A stretch of 64,000 nt of DNA from Magnolia sinica (GCF_029962835.1 NC_080582.1:70986177-71050176); one strand, 5' to 3'. Positions 12,297-26,106 are shown, numbered from the stretch's first letter. Translations and numbers: made by a program. The notes: a model not told the origin generated them from the letters alone.

Positions 12297-14799
12297 TGTA
12301 AGGCCTGTATCCTAGCTCGTACCGTTCTATAGGCTTCCTCAGTCCTATCAGTCAAATTTCGGTGACTCGCGATCTGTTGTCGGCATTTACGCGCGATCCT
12401 GAGTCGTGTCCCGTATATCCGAGTCGGCGCGACATAAGACTTGTACCTTAGCGACCGCGCCGTCGCAGCGGTTCCGATGCCGTGTCTCGCGCGCCGAGGC
12501 AATACCCATGCCAGGAGATGTGGGCCCATGTTCAGTTCGAGAAAAAATACCGCGCATTTGCAAATCCAAGAGAGAATTCAAATCATGTCCCATCAATCCC
12601 ATCAATGTCAAGTACATGTTAAGTACAATACATCGATCAACCCATCACCCAACACATCACTCACCCCAGCACGACCCATACATCTCTTACACAACAACCC
12701 CAAAAAGTCAACATTTCCATCCCATCTCCTCTCTCTCTCTCTCTCTTTCTCTCCCATCCATCACTCCATCCCATCTTCTCTCTCTCTTATTTCTCCCTTC
12801 TCTTCCAAGTAACCAAAGAAGAACCCAACGTCCAAGCTTCTCATGCTCCATGAGAGAGCTAGGTGTGGCCCACTTTCTTACCTCTCATCTCCACCATCTA
12901 AAGTCCATCTCGACCATTTAAATTCTTCCTTGGAGCTCTAGCATGCATTGGCGGAAGAAGGAAGAGGGGATCCAAAGGTGGGTGATTCTATGTTTTTCTA
13001 CCGTTGATTTTGTCATTTGAGGGCCCACATATGGTGGGACCCATCTTGATGTATGCCTTGTATCCAGGGGCCCGTAGTGGCAGGGTCCCTCCACCATCCG
13101 ATCTCTCTCCCTTTATCTCTCTCTTTACTTTCTATTATGGTATTGAGGATAGTGAGGAGTGGCCCACCTGATGTGTGTGTGTGGCCCACCTGATCTAGTT
13201 GGTGGAGCCCACATTGCTGTCCATGGCGGGACAGACCCTGATGGAGGAAATCACAAATAACATCTTGATCCAAACAGTGGTGGCCCATCCTCATGGCACT
13301 ACATGATGTATGTGCCTTATTTACACCGTCCAGCCACTGACCCCACCCACGTGGAACCTACCCACGTGGAACCCACCTTGATGTACATGTGACACCCACA
13401 TCGTCCATCCATTTTGCTGCCTAGGTGGTGGAAACCACCGTGATATTTTTTTACGAACTCTGTGCATCTAGGGAGCCCAAAGTAATTTTTATATTTTATA
13501 CATTACACTGTCCACATATACATGGATCTAACCTTGATGTATGAATCAAATCCACACCGTCCATCCTATTTCCAAAGTCATTCTAGGCGTTGAGCCGAAA
13601 AATGAAGCCAATCCAACTTTCTGGCGGGCCATAGCATAGAAAACAGTATTTTCTACCATTAAAATGCACTCTGATATTTCTGTATCCCAAAATATATCGA
13701 ATATTGGGCTTGTTTGGCTTGTCTTGAGCCATAGGAGCCATTAGGTGGGGTGGATCCTCACGATGCGAGCCCCACCTAGGAAAAATCCCAAAAAAATGAT
13801 AAACAAAAAGAAACAAGCAGCTAACGCTGCAGCAGATTCCTGCTGCGTGACGGGTGAGAGAGGTCAGGGCCATGGGCCCCACTACAGGCCCCACCGTGAT
13901 GTGTGTCAAAAATCTCCACCGTGCATTTAATGGACCCCACCTGGATATTGTGATACTCTAAAAATCAGCCGTAGGTGGAGCTCAGGTGGCCCACGTCACA
14001 GGAAATAGTGGACTGAACGACTGCCATTGGAACCTTGTTTGGGTTCACAGAAGTTTTGGGTCATTATGAAATTTGTTTTTCCTCTTCATACGGGTCTCTA
14101 TGACCGTATCAATGGCTTGGATGGCAGATACACGTTATGTGGGCCCCACGTGGGACCCACTTGCATGAAGTGGATTGGCTGGTCTACAGTGCCCCAGCTT
14201 TGTTAGCTGGTGTATTGACATCAGCATCTGGGCCTGATCACCTAGACCATCCATTTATGTGGACCCCACCTCCCATCAACGGTGTATTGACGCCAGCAAG
14301 TTCTGTGGACCCCGCACGGATGTATGTATCTACACCGTCCATTCTGACAGTGCACGTGGAGTCCACGTGATGTATGGGCCTTATTCTCAGATGGCGAGGC
14401 CCACCTTCTGTGCATTTATTAGATACCCACGCCGTTCATCTATTCCATCCAGCCGTTCATCTGGACGTTTTGCTAGATGGGGCTCCCTTTGATTTATGTA
14501 CTGTATTGAGAAAAAATAAAATAAGACAGATCTAGTACCGTGGACCACACTATAGAAATAGTGGGATTGAACATCTACCATTGAAACCCATGGATTCCAG
14601 AAGCTTTGGATCAATGGGGAATTTGTTTTCCCTCTTAATCCAGGTCTTCATGACCTTATGATTAGATTGGTTGGAAAATAAACTTTATGGTGGGCCCTGT
14701 GATTTCTTTAACAGTGTGAATTTATTATCTCCACTGCTATTTGTGGTATGGTCCAAATAATCCTTCCATATGATTCTTTTTTTTAGGGATGCATGTGGC

Positions 14800-15260
14800 C
14801 CACCTCGATATATGCATGAGGCCAGTTGTTGAGACCCACCTTGATGTGTATAAGGCCTGTTGTTGAGGGCCACCTTGATATATATGAGGCCCATGTTATG
14901 AGGCCCATTGTGATGTATACAACACCCATGGGTTATAGCCCATTGCAATGTATATAAGTCCCAATTGGTGTGGGCTATTCGATATATATATATATATATG
15001 AGGCATTAGGCCCATCTTGATGTATTTGTGGCCTGTCCATTGAGGCCCACCTATTATATATATTTGAAGCCCATGTGTAGGGCCCACCTATTGTGTATAT
15101 TAAGCCCATGGGTTGTGGCCCATAGTGATGTATATCAGGCCCATGTGATGTATCCCATAGTGATGTATATTAGGCCCAAGTATGTGGCCCACCTGAGAAG
15201 TATATTTGAGGCCCACTTGCGATGTGTTCGAGGCCCATGAATGAGGCCCAATGTGATGTA
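14800..15260. repeat. Array of GGCCCAT...GATGTATAT words in element B
   Basis: Irregular 30-40 bp units combine GAGGCCCA or AAGCCCATG with TGATGTATAT. The same wording appears inverted in element A (7250-7650) and again at 16040-16320. Non-coding. Confidence 0.7.
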
Positions 15261-15559
15261 TGTGTGGCTGTTACATTGTGTATAAATCCCTTATGTAGGC
15301 CACTCCTTGGGAGTAATGTTGGTTAGATGTCCACATTGATGTGCAATGATGGTTAGATGTCCTCATTTTGACCTTCCCGTAAGCTTTGTTAAGCCTATTT
15401 GCACCATTTTCTAAGTGGGTTAACCTAAATAAGTGGGCCCCATTCGTCATAGATGGATGGCTCCGTGCTATCAGATTTGATATAATCATGGTCGTGGGCC
15501 GATCTTTATATTATGGTTAATCAGTTGTCTATTTATGGACCCTGCCTTTTTATATGCTG

Positions 15560-16035
15560 ATTGTCGGTGCCGATTATCGATGCTGATTATCGGTGCCGAT
15601 TGTCAATTTCGATTGACGTAACCGATTTGCTGATTCTGATTATCGACCGATTCCGATTGTCATGACCGATTGCCGATTCCGATTGACGTGACCGATTTAC
15701 CGATTCTGATTTGTCAAGGCCGATTGTATAAGCCGATTCCGATTGTCGAGGCCGAGTATCGAAGCCGATTTCGATTTTTCAAAGCCGATTGTATTGAGGC
15801 CGATTCTGATTTGTCGAGGCCGATTGTATAGGCCGATTCTGATTTGTCGAGGCCGATTATATACGCCGATTCCGATTGTAGAGGCCGATTCTGATTTGTC
15901 AAGGCCGATTGTATAGGCTGATCCCGATTGTCAAGGCCGAGTATCAAGGCCGATTCCGAGTGTCGATTCTGATTGTTGCGGCTGATTTCGATTGTCAAGG
16001 CCGATTTCGATTGCCAAGGCCGATGGTCGAGACCT
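15560..16035. repeat. GCCGATT minisatellite-like array
   Basis: Dozens of GATT words appear in units such as GAGGCCGATTGTATAGG and CCGATTCTGATTTGTC, with irregular spacing of about 15-45 bp. I saw no equivalent in element A. The open frame across it on the minus strand (SALTIGLDNR-type peptide repeats) is a consequence of the array. Confidence 0.8.
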
Positions 16036-18151
16036 ATATGATGTATATGCGACTTGTAGTTGAGACCCATTGTGATGTATTCGTGGCCTATGGGTAAGGC
16101 CCATTGTGATATGTGTTAAGCCCATGATGCATGGCCCATTTAATGTATTCAAGGCCCAGATTCGTGGCCCATTGATGCATATGAGACCCATGTGTAGGGC
16201 CCACATGTTATGTATTTGAGGCCCATGAGTAGGGTCCACCTGTTGTGTATATGTGGCCCTTGAGTAAGGCCCATTGTGTTGTATATTAAGCGTTTGTGTG
16301 AGGCTGTGGGCCCATTATATGTTTGGCTCTGTGTGGGCCATTCCCGAGGGGCAATGTTGGTTAAATGTGCACATTGTCGAGGCCGATTGTTAATGCCAGT
16401 TATTAATACCGATTATTAGTATGTGATAGCATAGCATCATGATACATGCCCATACGCATCATCTGTATGTTTGTTATGATGTGTGGTTGACCATTGCATA
16501 TGTCATTGGGCAGATTGTTATGAGACTCCCTGATAGGCGGAGGTTATCTCACTTGAGCGCACGGTATGCGCAGGATTGATGCATAAATGGATTGTATGAC
16601 TCATGTATCTTACATTGTGAGTTATGATTACCATACGCCCTAGCGACATCAGGGCGGTAGCCTCCACAAGCATATCGTGGGTGGCCAGATGAGACACCAA
16701 AAATGTTTGGTTCGAGCATTGGGCTGCCATAGATGGCCCTGGGTGAAAATCTCTAAAACCCTCTTGGTACCAGAGGACGCCCCAACGTCGAGACCGAGTG
16801 GATACATGAGCCCTCGAGTGCCGAATACCAGTAGGCCGCGTCTCCCACTGTGTCGTGGTCGGTTGGGAGGGGGTGTGACCTTACCCGCCCGAGAGTAGGG
16901 GGCATAGCTAGGCTGAGTTTGACCAGCTCGTAAATGAGTTTGCTATCGACGTGCCGGATAGGTATTGGTAGACTATTGGCCAGGCGGATAGTGAGGTTTA
17001 TTACGCTCACTTGGACTGTGCTACTGGGAGAGGGGTAGTGCCATTTGGAGTGTACTAAACCCCAATGATGATCCCAGAGCAGAACCATACTGATATGTGG
17101 ACTTATTAAGCAGGAGTTACATACTCATTCATTTATTCACTATCCACTCGGCCTAGTGGTGCGCAACTATTTGTTATGTGTACCTTCACATGGCCAGGAT
17201 TTCAGTTGGGGCGTACGACTAACCTGAGATCAGGAGTTTACCACATCGAGTCTGACTATCCAAATTTAGGTATGAGACTGGTTTGGATAGAAGTCCCTTG
17301 TGATGGACCCCATAGCCTGCGATACTACGTACTATCATCCCGACTTCATACTCCAGCGTGGTCATTCCATACGCACTGCATATTGCATTACATCCGCGAC
17401 ATATGACATTTTGCGTTACTGTATTTCTGCATTTATATGGTTTAGATACGACTGACGTATTTGTAAACACATAAGGAATTGTACATTACATTGCATTCTC
17501 GACATTTGATATTTGACTCTTTACGACTTCTCATTTGTATAGCTGATCTGTATTGCATACTCTGATATTGTATGACTCATGGACTTGTCAGTATTTTCGA
17601 TTAATCTGTTATCGTATGATTTATAATGTTGTCAATATTTTTGCTTACTTTGATAATTCATGATCTTGTCAGTATTTCTGCTTATTCCGATATTGTACAA
17701 TTTATAGATTACCAGTATTTCCGGTATTGTATGATTATGGCATTGTATTGAATACTTGACACTTACCTTATGCACACATTTACACCACCCTTATGCACGA
17801 TAGATGCGTGTAAGTGATGTTAGGTTGCAGCAGTGTTGAGCTTGGAGCGTGCAGTGGTCTTCTGGAGCTTGATTTTTCAATTTATGTATTTTCCTTTCAG
17901 CATTGTATTCAAATGTTCATATTAATGGATATGTGATGATGATGTTGCATTTGTGATTTGGGTATACTTGTGGTTATACTTATTAAGAGTTAAATGTACA
18001 TTGGAAAAAAAATATCCTCCTTGTAGGATCCCATGATCGGAATCTGGTGTATGGACGCTAGGAGCCGAGAATGGGGTACTCGGAGGCTGTCGATACCGGA
18101 TTTGGAGATCAAAATTTCTGTGAATCCAATTTCCGGGTTTGGGGCGCGACA

Positions 18152-18759
18152 ATAGAAATACTTTAACGGTGCTAGCTGAATTTCTACTATTTCCTCTTGT
18201 GTGGCCCACTTTAGTTTTTTATCCATCTCATTTTTGGTGGAACGTCTTAAAATGAGCTCGCAAAACAGTTGGACAGAATGGATTTCTCACATACATTGAA
18301 TTGGCCCCACATAACATCCTTGCGCGGGAACTTCCTGAAATCCGCGTCCCAGTACTGCAGATAACGAATGTGTGGACGTCGTGGCTGCTATCCACGTCCA
18401 CACGTCGAATTCTTGCATATTTCTATATTGCCATTGAGTTTACATGCTCCAGTCATTCAATAAATATTGCATTGTTCGGCGGTAAAACAACTCAATAATG
18501 TAATTGCACAAAGCAGAGACGCCACGGACTCCGTTGTTCACACCTTTATGCATACATTTTATATCTACACCATCCCTCTATTTTTCAAGCTCATTTTAAG
18601 TCATGAGAACAACATTGAAATATATTCAAAGCTCAAGTGGACCACACACCACAGAAAATAGTGGGGATTAAACACCTACCATTAAAACTTTTAGGCAAGC
18701 CAGAAGTTTTGGATTAATCTGATATATGTGTTTTCCGTTCATCCAATCTATGTAACCAA
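18152..18759. repeat. Flank block, copy 1 (right part)
   Basis: Continues the flank block after element B and matches 33430-33922. It includes TTTCCTCTTGTGTGGCCCA, the GTGTGGACGTCGTGG segment and the CAATAATG/AGAGACGCC segment shared with 2290-2870. It ends where the TRIM-like element was inserted. The NLR upstream region that follows in copy 2 is missing here. Confidence 0.78.
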
Positions 18760-20028
18760 TGTAGAGCGGGTCGTGGACACGTTCCTAGCATGGTTGGGCC
18801 AAAAGAAGGTAGGCCGTAAATTGACCATTACTTTTGATCCGGGTATCATTATGGGGCGCACAACCTATCAATTTTTACTGAAATAGGCCATTCGAGGTGA
18901 ACTGACCCACAAAGTGGGTCACATCTGTCTGTTTCGTCAAAAAAACGCACGCTTTCAGCTCAAAAATGATTTTTTAAGAAAATTTTACTATTTTTAGTGA
19001 TTCTAAATTTTTTAAAATTTTCTATTTTTAAAGTTTTAGATTTTTTTTCCTTTTTAGAAATAACTTTTAATTATATTGGGACTCTTCTGACAAAAGTTTA
19101 TTTGGAATTTTTATTTTTAGAAATTAGGTTTTAGAAGAGTTTTATTAGAATTAGGATTTTTATTAGAGTTAGAATTTTGCTATTTTTGGTAATTATGAAT
19201 TTTGATTTTTTTTTTCTTCTTCATTAATGATGTAAGGAGACACATTAGACATTCATCAATCAATCAAATTTCAAATTTATTAGAATTTATTTCTATTTTA
19301 TTGCTTTCTTTCCTTGTGGATTAGAGAAGTCTCTGTGAGGATTCCAGAGAAGCTTCGTGGATTTGGAGTAGTTATCCTTGAAGAAGACGGTGATCGACCT
19401 CATCACATTTATCCCTGTGTCAATTGGTATCAGAGCGAGGACTCCTCTCGGCCCGATGGCAAATAAAAGGTATGAATAAAAATTTTGTGGACGGTGATAT
19501 AGAGATTCGTTATCTTTCGAAAAGAATGAAAACTTTCCACTGGGAGAGTCAGTTGATCATGCAAGGGCTGTAAGAAACCCTTGACTGTATTACGGATGAG
19601 CTAATTCTGTGGAGGGGACTGATGTAGAGCAGGTCATGAACACGTTCTTAGCATGGTTGGGCCAAAAGAAGGTGGGCTGTAAATTGACTATAACTTTTGA
19701 TCTGGGTATCATTACAGGGCGCGCAACCTATCAATCTTTACTGAAACGGGCTATCCGAGGTGGCAGTTGTCCGTTTCGTCAAAAAACACGCTCTTTCAGA
19801 TCAAAATTGAATTTTTAGGAAAAATTTACTATTTTTAGTAATTCTGAATTTTTTAATATTTTCTATTTTTAGAGTTTTAGATTTATTTTGTTTCCCTTTA
19901 TAGAAATAACTTTTAATTATAGTAGGACTCTTCTAGTAAAAGTTTATTTGGAATTTTTATTTTTAGAAATTAGGCTTTAGAAGAGTTTTATTAGAATTAG
20001 GATATTTATTAGAGTTAGGATTTTGCTG
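18760..20028 (+). mobile_element. TRIM-like short LTR element with tRNA-iMet primer site
   Basis: The left LTR is 18760-19422 (TGTAGAGCGGG...CTGTGTCA). Two bases later comes TGGTATCAGAGC (19425-19436), the classic complement of the initiator tRNA-Met 3' end. Only about 185 bp of internal sequence follow. A second LTR copy (19623-20028, TGTAGAGCAGG...) is then cut short by the next element. No gag or pol is present. The size and structure fit a terminal-repeat retrotransposon in miniature or a deletion derivative of a Copia-type element. Confidence 0.8.
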
Positions 20029-20385
20029 TGTAACATGGACATATATATCAGACAATCAATCAATTTATGGATTTCTAGACATATTAGGAATCTGGAAACC
20101 TATGCGGGAAGATCTCCGACGTATCAGGAAAGACTCCCTATAGTATGATTAATTCTCATTCTCCTATAAATAAAGGTATCTCTAGCCAATGTAAGGTATG
20201 CGTACACATCCTAATACTCGACTAGTGACTCTTTTCCTTAAGATCGTAACCTACAAAAGACAAGATCCTGACTTAGGCATCGGAGGGTCCCCTGTACGAG
20301 CCAGGGTCTCCTTTGTCTATTGCTTTCGTCTGTGTAGGTCCCGCAGGGTTAACTAAGGAGGGTCTACCGGAAAATTTCATCAACA
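20029..20385 (+). mobile_element. Small solo LTR
   Basis: TGTAACATGG...ATCAACA, 357 bp, with a CCTATAAATAAAGG TATA-like box near 20164. Its downstream layout resembles the element X LTR (CTGACTTAGGCATCGGAGGGT). It truncates the TRIM-like element. No matching TSD was found. Confidence 0.6.
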
Positions 20386-20683
20386 GGTTGTAAGATAAAT
20401 TTCTCATTGTTATCATTCTTTTATAGTATTTCTATATGACGAATCGATGATAAATTAAGATGAAACGTCTTTACTATCGAGTTCAACAATGAGAGTAAAC
20501 GTACCTACTCCATATAAAAGTGTAAGTGTGCCATAAAAATAGGCTCTTGATTGGGCCTGACATACACTTATATTAGAAGATTAATTCAAGTCTCTAATTC
20601 TAAGATGATACCAAAAAAATTATTATTTGACTATCAATTGATATATATTCTCACGGTTTAAAGTAGAAAATATCCAATAGTTC
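20386..20683. other. Unassigned AT-rich spacer
   Basis: About 300 bp without a gene or recognised repeat, between the small solo LTR and element X copy 2. Confidence 0.5.
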
Positions 20684-21268
20684 TGTTACTGGTAAAAATG
20701 GATAACCAGATGTACAGACTTGAAGACTATGGATTGTTTGAGGGCAGAAAAATCACCCCTACCTCGGGTACCAACATCGGTCTCAGAGGTCAGCCTCGAC
20801 CAAAGACCTCAACCTCTGAGGTTAGCTTTGGATACCAACCTCGGCCTCGGGTACTAACCTTGGCCTTGGAAGTCAGCCTCGGATATCGACCACCACCTTG
20901 GAATACAAATACACTTACAATATATTAAGATAAGATTATCCTTTGATATATTAGTCAAGGATCTCAGGAAGTTAACTACGACACGTCCAGAGGAAGATCT
21001 CTTCCGTAAGACGCAATCACCAACCAGGAAGCATTGTTATATATGTCTCTGAGACTAAATGCTATAAATAAATGCCTCCTTTATAGTAAAAGGTACAACA
21101 AATATTTCGATTTCATTATGCCTATCGTAAATCCATATCATGACTTAGGCATCGAAGGGTTCCTGGCCTTAACCATTGTCCCCTGTGTCTTCTCTTGTTT
21201 ATCAGTAAATTGTAGATACTATAGCTAGCAGGAGGTGAGGCAGGATCAACCAGATTTCAACATCAACA
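20684..21268 (+). repeat. Element X copy 2, 5' LTR
   Basis: 585 bp, TG...CA. It contains several CTCGGCCTCGGGTAC-like units (20760-20890) that account for its extra 200 bp relative to the 3' LTR. A TATAAATAAATGCC TATA-like box lies near 21063. Confidence 0.85.
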
Positions 21269-21669
21269 GTGGGCACCGTCTGTGGGAACGACATCAAAGC
21301 CATTCCCATCTTATACAGTGATTCTACGATGACAAAAAGCAGAAAGAGGGCCTAGGCCATGATCGCAGTAGCTGCTCCCCCACTAGCGGAGTAGTCTGTG
21401 GACCACGAAGGCCCATCCTCACAACTTCAGGCTGATTCTGCACATGCAGGCCCTGCGCAGTAGTCCTGAAACCGATGAGGTTAGCTCATCTCTTTGGAGC
21501 ATCAAGTCGAAGCCTTGACCTGTAATATTAACCAGACAATGCAGATCTTAGAGAGACAAAACCCACCTCCTGACTAGGGGATGGATGCACTGGTTGCCAC
21601 TAAGGTCTTTGCACCACCTCAACCACTGGTCGACTCACAGAAAATTAAGCAACATCCTAGGCAACCGAG

Positions 21670-21817
21670 TGTTTACAACCCCAAGTGTAGGGTCACGATG
21701 TAGTAATAATCTTGGTGAGACCGAGGTTGAATCCACAGGGACTGAAACTTGTACGCTTCTGAAATTAACTGGAAGTAGAACTCGGAGATGATGTAAACTA
21801 ATTCTGAAGCGATTGAG
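21670..21817 (-). repeat. Athila-like 3' LTR, terminal piece
   Basis: It matches 28755-28902. The LTR continues at 25896-26105 after element C. The LTR end here is TGTTTACAACCCC on the plus strand. Confidence 0.85.
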
Positions 21818-24800
21818 TGTAACACCCTGGTTCCCAAAACCCGTGTGTTAACTTTTAACGATGGCTCAAATATCATGTACATTTTTCTTTTCTTTATCAT
21901 CAGAGTTAATAAACTAGCAGAATAGAAGCAAATCAAGTATAAGAGGGAGTCCAAATATACAAAATCAAATATTTGAGTGGTTACCCGTAAACTTAAACAA
22001 CTAATGTCTTGAAACTAAAAATTGAATAGAAAAATAATACAAGTAGGCTAGAAATTATAGCCGCATAGTCATCGATCTCTTCATGCAACGCACCAGAGTC
22101 AACTCATATATCATCCACGTATCCTGCACACTGAATATAGTTTAATAGCGTCAATGACTATCCCAGTGAGGTATAACCCCCAAGATTTATCATATCATCA
22201 ATATAATTAAGCATAGTTATCAGGAACAGTGTATAACAAATATTCTACAATGATCATTATAGAAATTAGATAAGGTTCATTAGATAAATTTCACAAAGAT
22301 AATCCTGTTTGAATGCATGCATATGCTCACAGACCTGGCAATGCACATCCAGCTGGTAAAAAGTTATCCAAGGAGAACTACCCACCTGAAAAAGTACTCA
22401 AAGGTACGCCCTAGGAGAACTAAACACTCAGAAAAGACCATGCAATGAGGACACCCAAGGTGAACTAGTCTCCCAGAAAAGTACTCAAAGGTACACCCTA
22501 AGGAGGACTAGGCACCCGAAAAAGTTCATGCAACAAGGACAACCCATAGGGGTTTGAATGCACGCAATAATAACTTGGGATCACCCAATAAAATACTCTA
22601 TGGTACAGCCCATAGTGATTCAAGAAAATCCTCGTGTCTTACATCGACCACCTAGTAAGGTCCATATGCCATGAAAATGCATGATTAGCCCAACCATTAT
22701 TATTTCAATTTCAAACAACCATTTTAAGGAAGCTCAAGGTCACTATGGGGGGCTCGCCACCTAGCATAGGTCGACAGCTCAGGCATATGTCCCATTCTAC
22801 TATCCCTGGCTCATGAGACTAACAAATAGGATGTTTAAAGGTAACCTACTCAACTAGTGACCAATTATAGTTCTACAAGTGGAACTTACCATCGTAAGGT
22901 TATATGAAGATGGTTCATTAAAACCACATAAGGCAAATATTACATCAAGCCGCATAAGGCAAACAATCCATCCCAAGGATGTGATAAAAAGGAATTATCC
23001 CAAAAGCCACTTAGGCAACAAATGATCCATAAGATGGTAAATCCACCATATTCTTTCATTTAATCTATTATACAAATGACCACTAATTCGAGGATCTCTA
23101 AATACCATAAAATAGTCACAAGTGGTGAAATAAGCTACGTATAATGCCAATAACAATTATCCATATAAGATGTTTCATTTAAACTATGATAGAAATATTT
23201 GCGATCATAACATGTTCAGATAATTGGATATAAATGCAACGACCAATCATTTATGAAGAATTTGCTTAAGTATAGACTATTATTCATCATCATTATGACT
23301 AAATATTAAGTTAGACAATTGATGAAATAAATGAACTAAGATAATTATCATGATGTAGAAAAGCTTGAAGGTAATCCTCACCTTATGTAGAAATTACGGA
23401 TGGTCTTGAGATCAATTCCAATCCCTACTTCTTGAATACCATCCAACTATCTTAGATTATCCTACAATTGTTGCATAAGAATTAGAATTAAGACCTAATT
23501 CTATCTCGAACCTAGACTTGTTCTAGGGATTAATATAGTATTAAAATCTTCACATAGAGATGATTAGATGTCTACTACTCGAGTTGAAATGGAATGGATT
23601 CTATATGACTCGGTTCCACTTGATGCAATTTAGTGTGACTTGGGAACGAGTCTATAGGAATTCATCGTGTTGCACTATAAGTTTGATGTTGGTAAGGTTC
23701 CTAGTTGGTTGAACCCAAGCTTGATTCAAATTCTAACATGCCTCAATGAGTCAACACGAAAGGCTATTACCTTAACTTAAAAATGCTACAAAACTTGCAT
23801 TGGATAAATAAAATATATGAGGGTCAAATATATAAGGGTCATTTACCTGATGTAGTGCCACCAACACAATCGACCTTGACTTGCAATTGTCTGAACTCAC
23901 TCGTAGAATAAATGGTTTGACTCACTGAGTTCAGGTAGCACTCATTCTCACCCTCACTTCTTCCTTTTCTCAATCTCCCCTTCTTGTTTTTCTTCCATAA
24001 CCCCAACGTCCAGTAAGTTGGTTGGACTAAGCAAACTCTCCCTGACTCAGTGGGATGAGAATCGCGTTGACTCAGCACAACTCAACCATCAACTCTGCCC
24101 CACCCTTTCCTTTCTCCATCTTTTATTCTCCTTCTTCTATTCCTTCTTGCTTCCCTCGACACAATTACGGTCAATAGCTTGCTGGACCCAACCAACTCAA
24201 AGCATCAGCAAGTCAGTGATCCATTCGACTCGACAAAGACTCGACTCAGCCCAACATGGTGAATCGACAATCATGGTGAGCAGTGGCTCTCTCTCTCATT
24301 TCTCTCCCTCTCTGCTTCTTCTTTCTCTGCTACTAATGTCTAACAACTGGACTTGATGAACCTGACCCGACTCGCCAGAACTGAGCGAATTGAGTTTTTG
24401 ACTCGATCATGACTTGACAGGGCTCGATGCCGCACGAAGAGCAGAGATTACAATGCCTGCTCCTCATCTTTCTTTCTCTTTCTTTCCTTCATTCACGGGG
24501 TGTCCATCAGCCCTAAACCCGAACCAAACTCGTCCTAATTCTTTCCTAACTCAAGAATAGACTCAGTGAGTTGATCCAATCCAGTGAAACTCGATCGACT
24601 CTGTTTTAGTGAGTCGCCTCCCCTCGACTTGGCTGCAACCCAACTCGAATCCTCCCTTTTACTTCTCCTTTCTTTGTTTCTTTCCTCTTCAGCTGGATGA
24701 GAGTGAACCCGAACTTGCCCGAACGTGCAGCGATTTAAGCCGAGTCGACTCAACTCGATACAATAGTCAAGGCTGCATCGTCACTATTTTTTTTTCTTTC

Positions 24801-25890
24801 TTTCTTCTCTCTCTCTCTCTCACCATTCACCAGCTAAGGGAAAGCAGAGTTTTCGCTTTAAAAAACCGTTGCACATGGCCCATTTTGTGCTAGTGTTTAC
24901 AAGCACGCACATGTGCTTGAGTGTGTGATGCTGATGAGGTTTTGTACGGCTTTACCTGCCGAGCATGATGGATGGTTACGATCATTGAACGGGACTCAAT
25001 CGGTGGGCCCGATTTCAAATCCCTTGTTGGTGGGAAAACAAAGGAGAGAAACTCTCCTTTTCTTATTTTTATCGGGTCAACACGGTCAAACCGTGTTGAC
25101 GGTTTCGGTGTGCTGCGTGTGCAAGCATACCTTGTGTACACGCAGCCAAGGTGGGGTCCACATTGGTGTTCATGATGAGATCTACTCCATTCATTCTGTT
25201 CTACTGCTCCTGATAGGTCATTATGCTAATTTTCCAATAGATCTAGCAGTTAAATGGGCCATAATCTAGATTTTTGGTTATTTAGTTGTATTTTTGTCAT
25301 TCTAATGGCCAGATTATATTCAAGTTGATCATTAGTAGTTAATAGAGTTCTAGGGTCTGCCTAGATGGAATTTAACACTCGAATTTGGAGTTTGGTAGTC
25401 TATGTGTGATGATTAAGTGACAGACCTTCGAGTTGGACCCAGATGAATGGTGGGTTTGATGATCTAATTCCTGACTCGAAAGATGAACGGTTTGATTTGC
25501 TTTGTTTAAGATGATCTACGGTGTTTGTTGTCGGTTCTAAGCAATCTTTTGGTTAGATCAATCCATATCTGACTATTGTGGGTTCTTAGGTCTCTAAGAA
25601 TTGCTAAATTTTTATTTTAATTATTGATTTAATGATTCAATGATGGATTGGAAAATCAGTCATTATGGACTCGATCTAGAAATGTAGATTAATCTTAGGG
25701 GCTAGATTCGGGCTAAAATGTGGGTTTCGTGATGGTGTGATGGTTTATCTTTAAAATCAAGGGTTGGATAGCTCGATGTATAGATGAAGATCATTCTTAT
25801 GGTATAGATTTTGACTAGAGTGTATGTGAATGGTTTAATAAGCTACGATTTCATGGTAAGACCCGAGTACTAAGAGTGTGGGGTGTTACA
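21818..25890 (+). mobile_element. Element C: giant solo-LTR-like element (4.07 kb), TSD TTGAG
   Basis: It starts TGTAACACCCTGG and ends GTGGGGTGTTACA, with TTGAG on both sides (21813-21817 and 25891-25895). The empty site is seen in the partner LTR near 28900. There is no coding capacity. The ends (TGTAACACCC/GGGTGTTACA) are the kind seen in long LTRs of plant Ty3 chromoviruses. It contains a short repeat of AAAGTACTCAAAGGTACGCCC-type units (22370-22540) and a GACTCGACTCAGC-rich stretch (24020-24780). Confidence 0.82.
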
Positions 25891-26106
25891 TTGAGAGAGT
25901 AATTGTGATTAAAGTGGTTAAAAGTATGGAATTTAAAGGTGGGAACTAGAGTTTCTAAGGATCCACTTGTAGAGATCGGGGAGCCCTCTTGCTTGATTCA
26001 AGTAACACAACTGGAATTGGCATCCTAACCTATCTAATTGGAAGATATAGCAGTTAAGATCAAAATTGAACCTCCATATACCTAATTCTCAATGGATGGA
26101 GAATTG

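Larger units (their letters stand above)
12297..18151 (-). mobile_element. Element B: giant solo-LTR-like element (5.86 kb), TSD ATAGA
   Basis: On the minus strand it starts TGTCGCGCCCCAAACCCGG and ends GGATACAGGCCTTACA, matching the ends of element A. ATAGA flanks it (12292-12296 and 18152-18156). The paralogous locus near 33430 runs straight through without it, confirming the insertion. No gag, pol or other domain is visible. It is longer than A partly because of a GCCGATT-rich array at 15560-16035. It also contains a CT-rich tract (12735-12790) and GGCCCAT/GATGTATAT arrays (14800-15260, 16040-16320). Confidence 0.82.

Noticed and set aside
15714-16239. Minus-strand frames with SALTIGLDNR-like repeats
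   Set aside because: Direct product of the GCCGATT array in element B.
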